DNA from: Smittium culicis | Lineage: Eukaryota; Kickxellomycota; Harpellomycetes; Harpellales; Legeriomycetaceae | DNA: 45,108 nucleotides | Assembly: GCA_001970855.1 (NCBI GenBank) | Contig: LSSN01001062.1 | Location: forward strand, 1-45,108 | Direction of reading: 5' to 3' | Part shown: positions 14,500-25,323 of the stretch, one piece after another | Layout: every line of letters begins with the position of its first letter | How positions within the stretch are numbered: the first letter of the stretch is position 1 | Made by a program: the position numbers and the translations under genes | The notes under the pieces: model-generated | Databases searched by the model: none | Told to the model about the DNA's origin: nothing | Seen by the model: the letters and a program-made list of their open reading frames with translations, nothing else

Positions 14500-15000
14500 C
14501 AATAATTTTCAAATATTTAATAACGATTAATCGAAAAAATTATAGCGATTAATCAATAAGCCCTTTCTGGGGCTAGCATACTTAAACTTCTTAAAAAAAC
14601 ATAATTGGATAAGCATTTTATTACTATTTATTATTGGATATATATAATTTACCAGCCAATGATTTATTATTATTTTATATTAATTTATCATATTGTTAGT
14701 TGGTTGGATAGTTTTGGTAGTCCAAAAAAAGCCAACCGCAGTTGTAAGGGTTAATCGATTAATGAGCTTTTATTCGATTAACCCTTATGCGGGCGGTAGA
14801 CTATTTTTGACCTAAAGTATATAACTATGCTCAATTAAAAAAATTTAATTCCGAGATTTTAGATATTATTGGCTTATTGCATTTTAACAACAAGTAATAT
14901 ATTAGCTTACGATCATAAGCTAATCAATAAATTCGATTTTTTTAAGAATTTTGTAAAGGAAAGGGTTAATCGAATAGTCGATTAATCAAACCATGCACTA
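14500..15000. repeat. Cluster of palindromic GGGTTAATCGATTAA repeats, including a foldback element
   Basis: A 14-bp perfect inverted repeat, TAAGGGTTAATCGA at 14745-14758 and its complement at 14774-14787, forms the core of a longer imperfect foldback spanning about 14699-14850. Its outer arms carry GCCAACCGC on the left and GCGGGCGGTAGAC on the right. Related pieces lie next to it: CGATTAATC motifs at about 14523-14560 and a second palindrome at about 14961-14990. Similar half-elements occur at about 21646, 27590 and (reverse) 40340. Confidence 0.75.
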
Positions 15001-15488
15001 TTTTGCTCAGAATCTTTCGTATGAAGTGAATAATTACTAGCTTTTGAAGTGCTATTTAGCTTATCATGAATTTTATATTTCAATGCAAGCCTAATAAATA
15101 ATTGTAGTATGACGAGTATTCTAGTAGAGAAAAGTTGAAGAAACATCATTGGATAGTAGAATGCAAATGACGCCTTGACAAAATTTTCTTCAGCTTTTGA
15201 TAAATGTTGATTAGCTAATAAGAGCTAAGAATATGCAATTAGTTTACAAGCTTGATTTATTAGATAATTATTCACATGAATTCGCAGAAAAATTAGTTTT
15301 AGTGTTCTTATCTATTAGGTATACATAAATATGAGCAATTCAACACACTTATATTGTAATCTCTATTATTTATTGCTATTGTTATAATTTTACTAAATAT
15401 TATTTAATCACGCATCTGTGGATATTGAATTTGCATTCATTTTTCTTAACAAGTAGTGGTGCGGATTCATTTTCAAATTTTGCACTAG

Positions 15489-18315
15489 ATGATTAGATTT
15501 CTTAATTTCGAAAAGCTTGTGAAATTTTCAAGCAGCAACAAAATATCTCTCAACAGCGAAGCAGTATTAGGGAACAGATTGTATCTTAAAGAACATGATA
15601 ACAAAATAATAGATTGTACGAATTTTAAAAGCTACCTCGCTGATGTAATTACTTTGCAAGAAAAAAAACAATCAAATTTACCTGTCGATGTTAAGAATGA
15701 TTTAATAAAAAAACAACTTAATTTAGCTTTCGCAGATTTAGACAAAAGAATATCTAATATAGCAATATGTAGAAATAATTTAGTAGAAATAAATCAAATA
15801 GAAGCTTTGGATAAAAATAAAGATGAAAAAGTTGATTTCATTACAAAAGAGTATAAATTGATTGATGCGAATATTAAAGGGTGTAAAAATTGCATAAGTA
15901 CCGATGCAGAGGTGTCCACCCAAGATACTAAAAGAATCATAGAAGCCCGAGAAGCGTGCGAGAAGTTCTTTTCCTGGTCAATAGTATCTCCACACTTACA
16001 GAAATTTTGCCCTAATATAATACCTAAATCAACAAAACCAATAAAAACGATGAGATTATATGAACTAATGGACATAGGCCTGAACATCATTAACATAAAC
16101 TTTGTTTCAAAAAATAATTTGCCCGATAAAGCTATTTATATGTCTTTTAAAACAGAATATTGCAGAGAAAATAGTATAAATGAATCTTTGAATTCTGATC
16201 ATTTGGAAAAAAAACATTTGATTAGCTCTGCATCGAGAATTAACTTATCAGATCTACAGAAAATAGCCAAAAGTCAAAGTAAGTTTATGCAAAGTGATAT
16301 AACTTATCTATTTCATATCTCTAGATAATTATACGCATCTATGAAATTCAATTATTTATAGTTTTTCATAACTAGGATTCATTTAATTACTATAGCTTAA
16401 TTGATTTTTTCCTTTAGGCAAAGTATATTTGGAGAATATGAGAAAAATAAACAGCCACATACATAGGCTAGAAACCGTAATTTTACACTATTTTTAAGAA
16501 ATTAGATTTTTTTTGCTAAACTTACATATCAAAATTTTTAGAAAGAAAATTTAAACTTTGATCGTCTACACATTTCAAGAGTTGTAAGAATGATTAGCAA
16601 ATCTCTTGGTCCCAACATTAAATCAGAATTCAAAACTAATATTCAAGTATTTGGGTAATTAAGACTTCAAAAATTAATAGAATAAACTAATTTAATAATA
16701 CTAGTTTGCTCATGTTTATTCTGTTTTAATTTATAATTATTAATATTTATAGCTCTAGGAAAATAGGGCTAAACTATTTCGATAGCGATTTAGACATATC
16801 CATCATCTTATCATCTGATAAAAGAGAAATAAGTCCAAGCCGTTCGATTAGTGTGCTAAATCATTTAGCGATTCAGCTAAGCAAAAAAGGCGAAAGAGCT
16901 AAACTAATTAAAGCAAAGGTCCCTATAGTAAAGTTATGGGTTAAACACATATGGTATTTTTTTATTTTACTTTTTTTATGTAGTTTTGACAATTTTCGCT
17001 TTAAACTGGTAAGCTATATATATTTTGTTAAATTATAATTTTAAATCATAGGCCAATAGAAATCACTGTTGACATCTGTTGTAGCAATTTAGATGGTTTA
17101 GTTAAAACTTTAATTTTTGACTCATATTGCAAAAGTGACATAAGAGCTAAAAATCTTTTGAAGGCTGTTAAGAAATGGGCGTATAGTCGCCAGATAGTAG
17201 ATGGAACCTGTATTTTAAACTCATATGGCTACTCAATGATGGCCCTAACTTACTTATGTCGTATAGGCATCATTCTACCTTTTAAAAAAATGATTGACTT
17301 ATTGCTAATTGAATATGAGCATTTTGGTCCTATACCAGAATTAAATGATCATCACTCCAGCTATGGAACAGTTTTTCCTAACTTGTCTGAATCTGAATCA
17401 ACAAAAGATTATCACAGAAATAAAAATCGCAATAACAATAACAATAACAATAACAAAGAAATAAGCTCAGAGATCAATGCCTCAGTTAGACATAAAGGCC
17501 GTAATAATCGACAGAGCCTGCCTATCGAGTCCAAAGAGTTAAACACCATCAGATTTAAAAGCAGCATAGAAAGTTTTGAATCTAACGTTAAAAGCTTAAA
17601 AAAGCTGGATTACAATCAAAAAATTTCGATTTTAAAGAAAAAAATAGAGAAAATGGTATGTAAAAACGAAAACTATATAAAAAAAGAATACAATTACATT
17701 AACTACGAAAAAATAAAAAATTCAAATTTGGACCATATAACTGACGCAGACTTACTTGTTGGATTTTTCCGGTATTATGGCTATGAACATGACTATACCA
17801 AAAATGCTGTATCTCTACTAGAGGGTTCTACCGAGGTTGAACATTGTTTTAATTTTGATGAAGAAAAAAAGAGGTTATCAACGCGACTAAGAAAAGTCGA
17901 AATGCAGTATCAAAAAAACAAACTCGCTCTTTTAGAAAGTAAAGATAAAGTTGATTTAGGGAGTTTAACGCTAAATCAACTAGAAGATCAAATGAATAGC
18001 CAGATTCTCAAAGATAAAAAAACTTTTGTAAGTCATTTATTCCCTATTTCTATTATTGACCCTGTGACACCATCCACAAATTGTGCAAGGAACTTATCCT
18101 TGATGAACTTTGAATTTGTAAGGTCAGAAATGAGAAGGGCATATTTTATACTTAGATATGGTAGCTATTACAGCATACCACATGATCCCAAAGATAAAAA
18201 GTCTAACCACAAGAGTTTATTAGACATTGCTTTCAAGTCCTCAAAATATGACAAACCTCACCAATTAGAGTATTTTATAAATGAGTGTGATATCAGTTTG
18301 CCACTAGTGTTATAG
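15489..18315 (+). CDS. Non-canonical poly(A)/poly(U) polymerase (Cid1/TUTase family), five exons, 808 aa
   Basis: This is a template-independent nucleotidyltransferase that would add A or U residues to RNA 3' ends. Exons are 15489-16278, 16418-16476, 16542-16654, 16753-16953 and 17052-18315. All introns are GT-AG, phases agree, and the sum is 2427 nt. The nucleotidyltransferase core follows a roughly 260-residue N-terminal region that I do not recognise. The motif FGSRKIGL with SDLD places catalytic Asp333 and Asp335 in exon 4, and the third is Asp395 (EITVD) in exon 5. The central domain (SYGYSMMALTYL) is followed by an insertion containing eight asparagines (17430-17453). The PAP-associated block LLVGFFRYYGYEHDY...VSLLEG lies at about residues 622-645, and DPVTPSTNCARNL near 725-735. 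The ATG is preceded directly by an in-frame TAG. Cid1 versus Trf4 subgroup and A/U preference cannot be decided by eye. Confidence 0.88.
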
Positions 18316-18545
18316 ATTTAACTTTATTTAATTAGTTTCAATTGTAATTCATTAAAATTAAATACGTTTTTTATGATGCTGATTTATTTTTATTGTTTCT
18401 TGAATTGAGTTTAGTTTTGAGTTATTAATTAAAATAAAGGGAGGGTATTTTAAAAAATATAAAAAATTATACATTATTACATCAACAATAAAATACCAAT
18501 CAGCTATCAATTAATCTATTATGAAAATAGCTTGAAATTAATTTT

Positions 18546-20248
18546 CTAGTTTCTAAAAATATCAACTATGCCAAACTTTTCGCAAAATTTAGTTATTTGA
18601 GGGTTTGTAAACAGCATAGTACTTTCACGATTCCCTGCTTGTGGAAATCTTGAGCGAGTATCTGTACCTCGGGGCGCGCTAGGCGCTGTTTGAACAAAGT
18701 TATCTGGGATATTCCAATCTTCGATCGAATTTAATAAAGTTTTTTTGTTTCTTTCGATTTCAGTACTAATGCTGCTGTTTGTATCACATTCGCTTGAAAG
18801 ATTCTTAAAAAAATTCATAGTGTTTTCATCAATAAATTTATTTTTTGGGATTAAAGGCTGGATAGTTTTTAAAATAGCTATCCATTCTGGATCATATTTG
18901 AAACCTGAGCTATTTTCGTCTTGTAGAGAGGGCACATCAAAATCGAAATATTCCAAGTATTGTCTTCTAGGCATACATTTATCTAGAGATAAGAAAGTTG
19001 TTTTAGCATTTTTCATTGTGGTGATGTCTTTAGTTGTGGAATTGTCATAGGAAATTGAGGAAAGTGATTCATTATTTGAGTGAGATTGAATTAGTGTTGA
19101 TTTTGGATCTGTATCACATTTATTTTGAAGGATTAAGTCCGTTAAACCACTAGCAGTTTCCAATTTCAAGCGCTTACACGAATTAATCGATTCATTATCT
19201 GAATCGCTATCAGTCATATAGATTTCTTCAGAATTTTTGTTAGCTGGAATGAAATTAGAATTAGCAGAAGATGGAATATCGGCTTCATCATCACTGAGAT
19301 CTAATGAGATTTCGTCTTCGTTTTTCGAAAAAGAGTTAACAACAGAAGATGAAGATGAGTTAATAGGCGCGCTATGACCTGAAGAATTTAATGAGCTATA
19401 ATATTTTTCCCATAATATTTCGACTTTGAATTTGACATGTAAATGAGCAGAAAACCAGAAATCAGGTTTTAATTTTTTCAAAACAAAATCTAAATGCTTT
19501 GAACCTAATTTTCCACTTTTGATGTCAGAAGTGAACCAAGGCTTTGTTTTGATTAGCGAATCTGTGTCACCAAGGACTGCCATTTCGCTAGGCCAATCGT
19601 GGGAGGAAAATATATCAATCTTTTGTTTGACTAATGCAAGTTTCATGATTTCAAATATTCTAGTGTGGTGTAAGCTTTTGAATCTCTCAATCGGATGAAA
19701 TGGGAATTTTTCGTAATAGCCTTTATTCACATTTGAATCATTATCTATCCCAGATATTCCACCAATTCTTAATCCTTTAAACCATATTACATTAGATAAT
19801 CCCATAAAGTAAATGTTCTTTGCAGCCCAACCACCCAGGTACAGTTCTCGATTATAGATACCAGCTTCATGATTGCCACCAATAAAAATAGTGGGCACTG
19901 GAGCGACCAGTTCGCCGCTATAATAGCGGTAAAATTCGCCTATCTGTCTATATTTTGATGGACAGCACATACTGTTCAAGTCTGTGAAATTTCTTACAGC
20001 TTGAAAATCACCACAAATAATCAAAAGATCGACTTTTTTTTTATCCTGAATTTCTTTAGTTTTTATCGAATTATATATTTTTCTTAGCTCGCCATGGCAG
20101 CAGCCTTCTACAGCTACCTATTTATAACAGTTATTCTTCGTTTAGTTTGAAAGCCAAAGTTGATTTTTTTCAAAGAAAAACAATAGCTGGAGAGTATGAT
20201 ATTGAAATGTTAAACTAAATCATAGCTTACCCTAATCTTGGAATTCAT
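18546..20248 (-). CDS. DBR1: Lariat debranching enzyme, two exons, 529 aa
   Basis: Hydrolyses the 2'-5' bond of intron lariats in the nucleus, the step that starts intron turnover. A six-codon first exon (20248-20231, MNSKIR, donor GTAAGC) joins exon 2 (20117-18546, acceptor AATAG) in phase 0, giving the classic Dbr1 start R-VAVEGCCHGEL. Metallophosphoesterase residues are all present: CCHG at 12-15, GD at 42-43, GNHE at 87-90, SHDW at 178-181 and HLH at 231-233. The middle (GISGIDNDSNVNKGYYEKFPFHP) corresponds to the lariat-recognition segment. The C-terminal Dbr1 domain (YLEYFDFDVP, YDPEWIAIL) lies after an acidic Ser-rich insertion encoded by roughly 19200-19390. Length is within the usual fungal range. 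The gene is convergent with the Cid1-like gene, with only 230 bp between the two stop codons. Confidence 0.95.
20118..20230 (-). other. DBR1 intron
   Basis: 113-nt intron starting GTAAGCTATG and ending ATAAATAG on the minus strand, separating a first exon of only 18 nt from the main exon. Without it the conserved metal-binding N-terminus of Dbr1 lacks an ATG. Confidence 0.85.
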
Positions 20249-20802
20249 TTATTGTATTAAAGCTAGTTATATTTAAATAAATGATGCGTATTAAAGTCGA
20301 ACTTTCATTTAGTATTCATTTACACTCTTATTAAAATAAAAGCTTTATAAAATAATGGATAGATGAAAATAGTACAAATCAAAATTTATCTATTAACAAT
20401 ATTAAATGTAATTATTGCAAATTCTGGAGGATTTTTAGGTTTAATAAAACGTTTGAATAGCATCTTTTCTAATAGGCTGTTGTTGGTATTTAAAACTGAT
20501 CCATAAATGGGAGATCTGGACTAAGAGAGCACTTTGTTTCAGATTAACTTTATTGGTTTGGGTATTCATGAGCTGTCAATATTATTGGCGGAATCGATTA
20601 GGTGTTTTGATTTTTGTGTTTAATTCATTTTTAATTTGTTATTTTTGTTTGTTGAAAGAGCGACATGATTTTGCTGATTATTCATAGGTTTTTGAATCCA
20701 AATTTATACACTGAAACTCTTTACAGTATAATACGATTCCTTCATAAAGAATTTCCAAAATGAAAATAGGCCAGTGTAACATTTGTTTAGTGCAAAGTTT
20801 CA
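20249..20802. other. Upstream spacer of DBR1 with degraded repeat
   Basis: No coding sequence seen. At about 20505-20590 there is a fragment of the dispersed repeat that also occurs near 9400, 26950 and 39530 (GGGAGATCTGGACTAAGAGA, then TTTGGGTATTCATGAG). The 5' flank and any promoter of DBR1 should lie at the left of this stretch, but I cannot point to specific elements. Confidence 0.5.
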
Positions 20803-21392
20803 TTGGAATAATAAAATACTGTAAACTTCTTAGTAAAGCTAAACTAAAGTATAACTAAGTATATGCAAAGCATAAAAAGGCTAATACCCAGTTAGATATA
20901 AGTTACTCTGCTGGTCTACTAGCTGCGTACCTGAATGGAAATCATTTCAATCTACCAATTGTGAAATCTCTGCAGACATCGTTTCTAATCGGCTGGATGA
21001 CTGAGTACAAGCAGCTATGGAATTAAGCTCGTTAAAGCAAAATCGTATTAGTATATAACAATGAGCTTCTAGCCAGAATTAGATCTAGCGAGTTCAAAAA
21101 AAAAAATTAGATCCAACTCTAAAGCAGGAATGTTTGACCTTTCTATACTAAAATAAATTGATAAAAGCCTGAGATCCAAAGTGCCGCCGAGTGCATGGCT
21201 TTAGCACAAAGATTATCCCAGTCTTAATTAATTTAGCAGATCTCCATTGTTTCGAAAAGCCCCTTCGAATTGCTGGCTTATAGCTTCGCTATCCCCAGCT
21301 AAAGATGGTACAATACTGCCTACAGTTATTGTATAATGAACTATTCATTGTACACTATTTAAGCAAATAAACCACAGCAAAACACTTCAAAC
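20803..21392 (+). repeat. About 590-bp interspersed repeat, arm 1 of an inverted pair
   Basis: This segment matches the reverse complement of about 38247-38838 along its whole length with scattered substitutions and small gaps. Shared landmarks are GCATAAAAAGG at about 20870, the A-rich run before TTAGATCCAACTCTAAAGCA at about 21095-21130, GTGCCGCCGAGTGCATGGCT at about 21181 and CTTCGCTATCCCCAGCTAAA at about 21285. It is less AT-rich than its surroundings. One frame retains coding-like pieces (TSCVPEWKSFQSTN, LSSLKQNRISI) interrupted by stops, so it is probably a fragment of a transposable element I cannot name. Confidence 0.9.
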
Positions 21393-22716
21393 GTAGAAGA
21401 TGCCATTATATTATCAATAGTACCAGAACTAATTAATTAGAAACTGTAAAGCTGTATATATAGATAAAAATTTATACTATTTCATTGCAAGAGTATAATC
21501 TTTTAATTCTTTAAGGTGTCAACGATCTTATACTTTTTTAAAAATCATAATTGTATAATTGTATTAAAAATAACTTTTTATTGGACTTACTAATTTAATA
21601 GTCAATCAATTTTATGTATAATATTTTGAATTATCAAATAGCCATTTGGTTGAACAATTTTGGTAGTTCAAAATAAGTCAACCGCCCCTGATAGGGTTAA
21701 CTACTAATAATTTGTCAACTGATTTCAATAAAAGTATTTCTAGCCATGAATCAGATCAATCCTTTCACCGAAAGTAGATTGATTTTGATCAAATAGATCT
21801 ATCATTTTAGATCCAATAAAATTATTATTATCTGAGACGCAAATAATTATTGGTTTTACATGAAAAGTAGCAAATAACAAAACTAATTTAAAATTTCTGT
21901 AAAGCCAATAATCTTTTATTTTTTAGAGTGTTGAACAAGTAAGGGTTAAGTCTTCGATAAGCGTGAGATTGTAGGCTATAATGAGAGAAATCAGCATTTT
22001 TTAAACCAGTATTTATGTAATCGAATTTAAAAACTATGCTTTCGATTATAAACTAGTTATTTGAAATATCATGAATATATTATACAGCAATCTTTATTTT
22101 CCGAAAGACCTAGCTTTTTGAAACTTCTACGTAAGAGCTATAAGTAATTATTTTATAATATTTTTAGTCCAATTTCATGATTTAAACAAATTTAGCGTAG
22201 AAACGTGCCATATATCTAATTTCGGATATCAAAAACTTTATCATATTTTTTGCCCAAAGCGCATATTCATAAATTATCGAAGAGAATACCATAATTTGAA
22301 TTAGAAATTTGCTTTAATAGAAATTGCTAAAAAGACAAAGTGTTATTGCTGATAATTGTTTTGAGCTATAAAAACCAACAGATTTTATGATAATATTGCG
22401 GCTAGAGAGTTGTCAATTAGATTTTATATTGTCATTGTTGCGATTTAGCACCAAAACAACTTTCCGATCCAAGATTTAATTTTAAGTGCCTTATTCAATC
22501 ATTTTCTTTATTATAACAATTAAAGTATAATGTATAGCTATAAAATAGTGGTTTATAGATAATTCAAGATGCTGGTGTATACTACAAGATAATTTTTATT
22601 GTGTTAACAAATATTTAGGCTTTTTAAGTAAAATAATAATTAAATATTAAATATTATCAAATATATATTAAAAAGTATAGAATAAAAAAAAGTATACACC
22701 AATTATATTTCAATTT
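21393..22716. other. Spacer with a foldback-repeat copy
   Basis: No gene seen. At about 21646-21745 lies a degraded copy of the palindromic family seen at 14.7 kb (TTTTGGTAGTTCAAAATAAG, then TCAACCGC and AGGGTTAACTA). GTAAGGGTTAAG recurs at about 21940. The stretch ends at the stop codon of the CTL-type transporter gene. Confidence 0.55.
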
Positions 22717-25323
22717 TTATCTATCCTGTATACTTTCGCGGTCCATGCTTCTTCTAGATAGCCCCGATTCAATTCCGGGGCAAACATCAGCTATTTTCGA
22801 AAAAAGTTCAGGTTTATACCTTATAATAGTTTTTGGATCTTCAGACAGAGTAGCAAAGAATGCTGATGTACTTGATTGAATGACTACGTTTATACAATAA
22901 AATAGTCCTATTCCAAACCCAAAACCAATAAAACTGAAAGTCACATTGTTGTTAACTGAGCTTAAAGGATTTATACTCGAAATAAATTTGCTCGTAACAA
23001 CAGTGCATATAATTCCTGAAGTAATTGCTCCCATAAAAAGTATGGTGTTTATCAATTTTCTATATACCGTTCGATAAAGGCCTCTCTCTACTAGAGAGTT
23101 ATAAGCACCCTTAGAAGAATCAATAAAATCTTTTCCATAAATAGATACATGTGTGTATCCATGTTGGTTATATCCTTTTTCTACCGAGTCATAAATGCTT
23201 GAGAAAAATTTCACAAATACCATCCCAAATCCTAAGCAAGGATCCCCTGATAATACACTTTTAAATCCACTATTGAAATTACTAAATCCCTGGAAAAAGT
23301 GAACAAACATCGAACCGAAACATATACTACCGAATGAGTATACAGATGCCCGCATTAACGAGTTTCTTAAAGGGTTTCCTTTCGGATTTCCGTTTGGTGT
23401 TTCATCAAATAGATAATATGATGAAAATAGTCCACTGAATGTTGTGTGCAATACGTTAATCAAGACAGTAGTATTCCAAATGTAAACCAAACATAAGTAA
23501 ATATATGTTAAAACCAGAAGAGTGTTTTTGCAGCTTTGTGAAGGAATTCCATTAGTATCAACACTAACACTGCAGCTCTGGTAAGTCTGCATATACCATT
23601 GTGCACCAATTAGAGAGTACGCCCATAGTACATTAAATCCGGCTAATAGTAGACACCACAGCAAAGACAAAAACAGAGTCGATGGAAATTCTTTTACTGA
23701 TGATGATGCTATGTCCATAACTCTTGATGTAAGAGGTATATATTTCCTTACTATGAACCATTTGATGGTAAAATATACAGCAAAAAGAAGAACTATCCCA
23801 CCAGAGACGTATGCAGTGAAAACAATAAAGTATATCCCTACGCCTAACAATGAAAAAATGGTTGCCCAATATCCAACAGTGGTAATATATTTCCAAGATC
23901 TACATATTAAAAGTAAAGTGAATTATAGTTAATTTATGTAACTGAAACTGCTGTAAGTATAACTTTAATTTGAAAATAATTAATATACTTACTTGTGGCA
24001 GAAAAACAAAAACCCGAGGGAGTAAATAAAGCTAATGAACCCGCCGATTATTAATCCAATAATATTCGAAGTAGAAAATAACTGGAAATAATTTCCGTTC
24101 TTAATCGTATTTTTTGGAATACTTAATATAAATGTTATTGCTAGACCAAGGTACGAATAAAAAACAACTATATATAAAATAGCACACCATATATCTCTAA
24201 ATTTATATTCCTCTTCGACTTTTTCCCGTATAACTAGATTTTTTGATCTTCTCCTATTATTTTCTTCATTGTCATATACAGACTCTTCATTTGCTGTTCT
24301 AGGCGATATTTCCCTATTCGGATAATTATAACCTGTGCTAACTCTATTAAAATCGCCAGAATAAGCGCGGGATGTCCTATTTGCGCTTTTTCTATTATAT
24401 TTATCTTCATAGACATCCCTTTCATCATAATAATAGTCATTACCGCCACTAACATCTTTTTTAATAAGTTTAGTTTTATAATGAACATCTGTGTTTTCTT
24501 TCACAGAATAGCCTGTAGAGATTCTTCTAAGGCTTTTTGATTTTAGACTTTTACCACTTTTTTGGTTATCTGAATAATCATAGAGTGTATTATCTCTATT
24601 ATTTTCTAGTTCAGCTCGTTTTCTGATTGGATCATAATCAGAATCGGTATTATTTCTGACATCAAAATAGTTATTTTCATCATAAGGAGTTTTATACCCT
24701 CTGCTATGAGAATTCTGATGATAATTTTTTCCAGATTGGTTTCCAATACCACCTTCTTTCGAAAACTGCGCTGTTGAATCAATCATATTATTACCAATGC
24801 CACTATTATTTTGGTATTCGCTAAAATTTCCCCTATTTATAGTCCTAGGGTAATTTTGAAAGTCATTTTCTAAACTATTTTCTATGTATCTATCATGATC
24901 AAAATTTCTATTATCAAGTGTTTTAACAATATGTCCATCTATATCTCTTTCATATCTAACCGAAGATCTTTCGCTTTTATTTCTTCTCATATCACTGTTC
25001 CGACTGGACCGTCTTCCAGTGTTACTTCTTTCATTTCGATCCAATTCTTCAATAGTATCTTCTATTTCTGAAGATGGATAACGCCTACTATAATTATTCG
25101 AAGTATTAGGAATTTTATTTGCTATTCTACCAGTATTTTTACTATAATTTCCACTACTTTCATCAAGCCTATTAATGAATGTTTTCTCGACGCTTCCATT
25201 CTCTGTGAACTCTTTATCGGAATAAGAACCTCCTCTACTATTAGAAGGTATTAATTCATTTCTCTCAGATGAAAATGATTTTGGCTGAAGAGGGGTCTTC
25301 AACCCTTCATCATCATATCCCAT
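22717..25323 (-). CDS. Choline-transporter-like (CTL/SLC44, Pns1-type) membrane protein, two exons, 837 aa
   Basis: CTL proteins are multi-pass membrane proteins linked to choline or related substrates; the fungal Pns1 members sit at the plasma membrane and their substrate is not settled. Exon 1 is 25323-23993 (donor GTAAGTAT) and exon 2 is 23899-22717 (acceptor ATGTAG). The phase-2 junction gives FFCHK-SWKYITTV and the total is 2514 nt. Residues 1 to about 370 are hydrophilic and low in complexity (Ser, Asn, Arg, Asp, Tyr), unusually long for the family. The first membrane segment is at about 377-400 and the second at 421-442, and several more follow in exon 2. The family's C-terminal signature is visible as LSEDPKTIIRYKPELFSKI, and the segment YRKLINTILFMGAITSGII is the preceding helix. 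A putative extracellular loop has cysteines (CSVSVDTNG...SC). Confidence 0.88.
23900..23992 (-). other. Intron of the CTL-type transporter gene
   Basis: 93-nt GT-AG intron (GTAAGTATAT to AATATGTAG on the minus strand). It joins two frames that each look truncated: the second transmembrane segment at the end of exon 1 and the next one at the start of exon 2. Confidence 0.85.

Noticed and set aside
15794..16096. 100-codon open frame on the minus strand
   Set aside because: It lies entirely within exon 1 of the TUTase-like gene on the opposite strand and has no family features.
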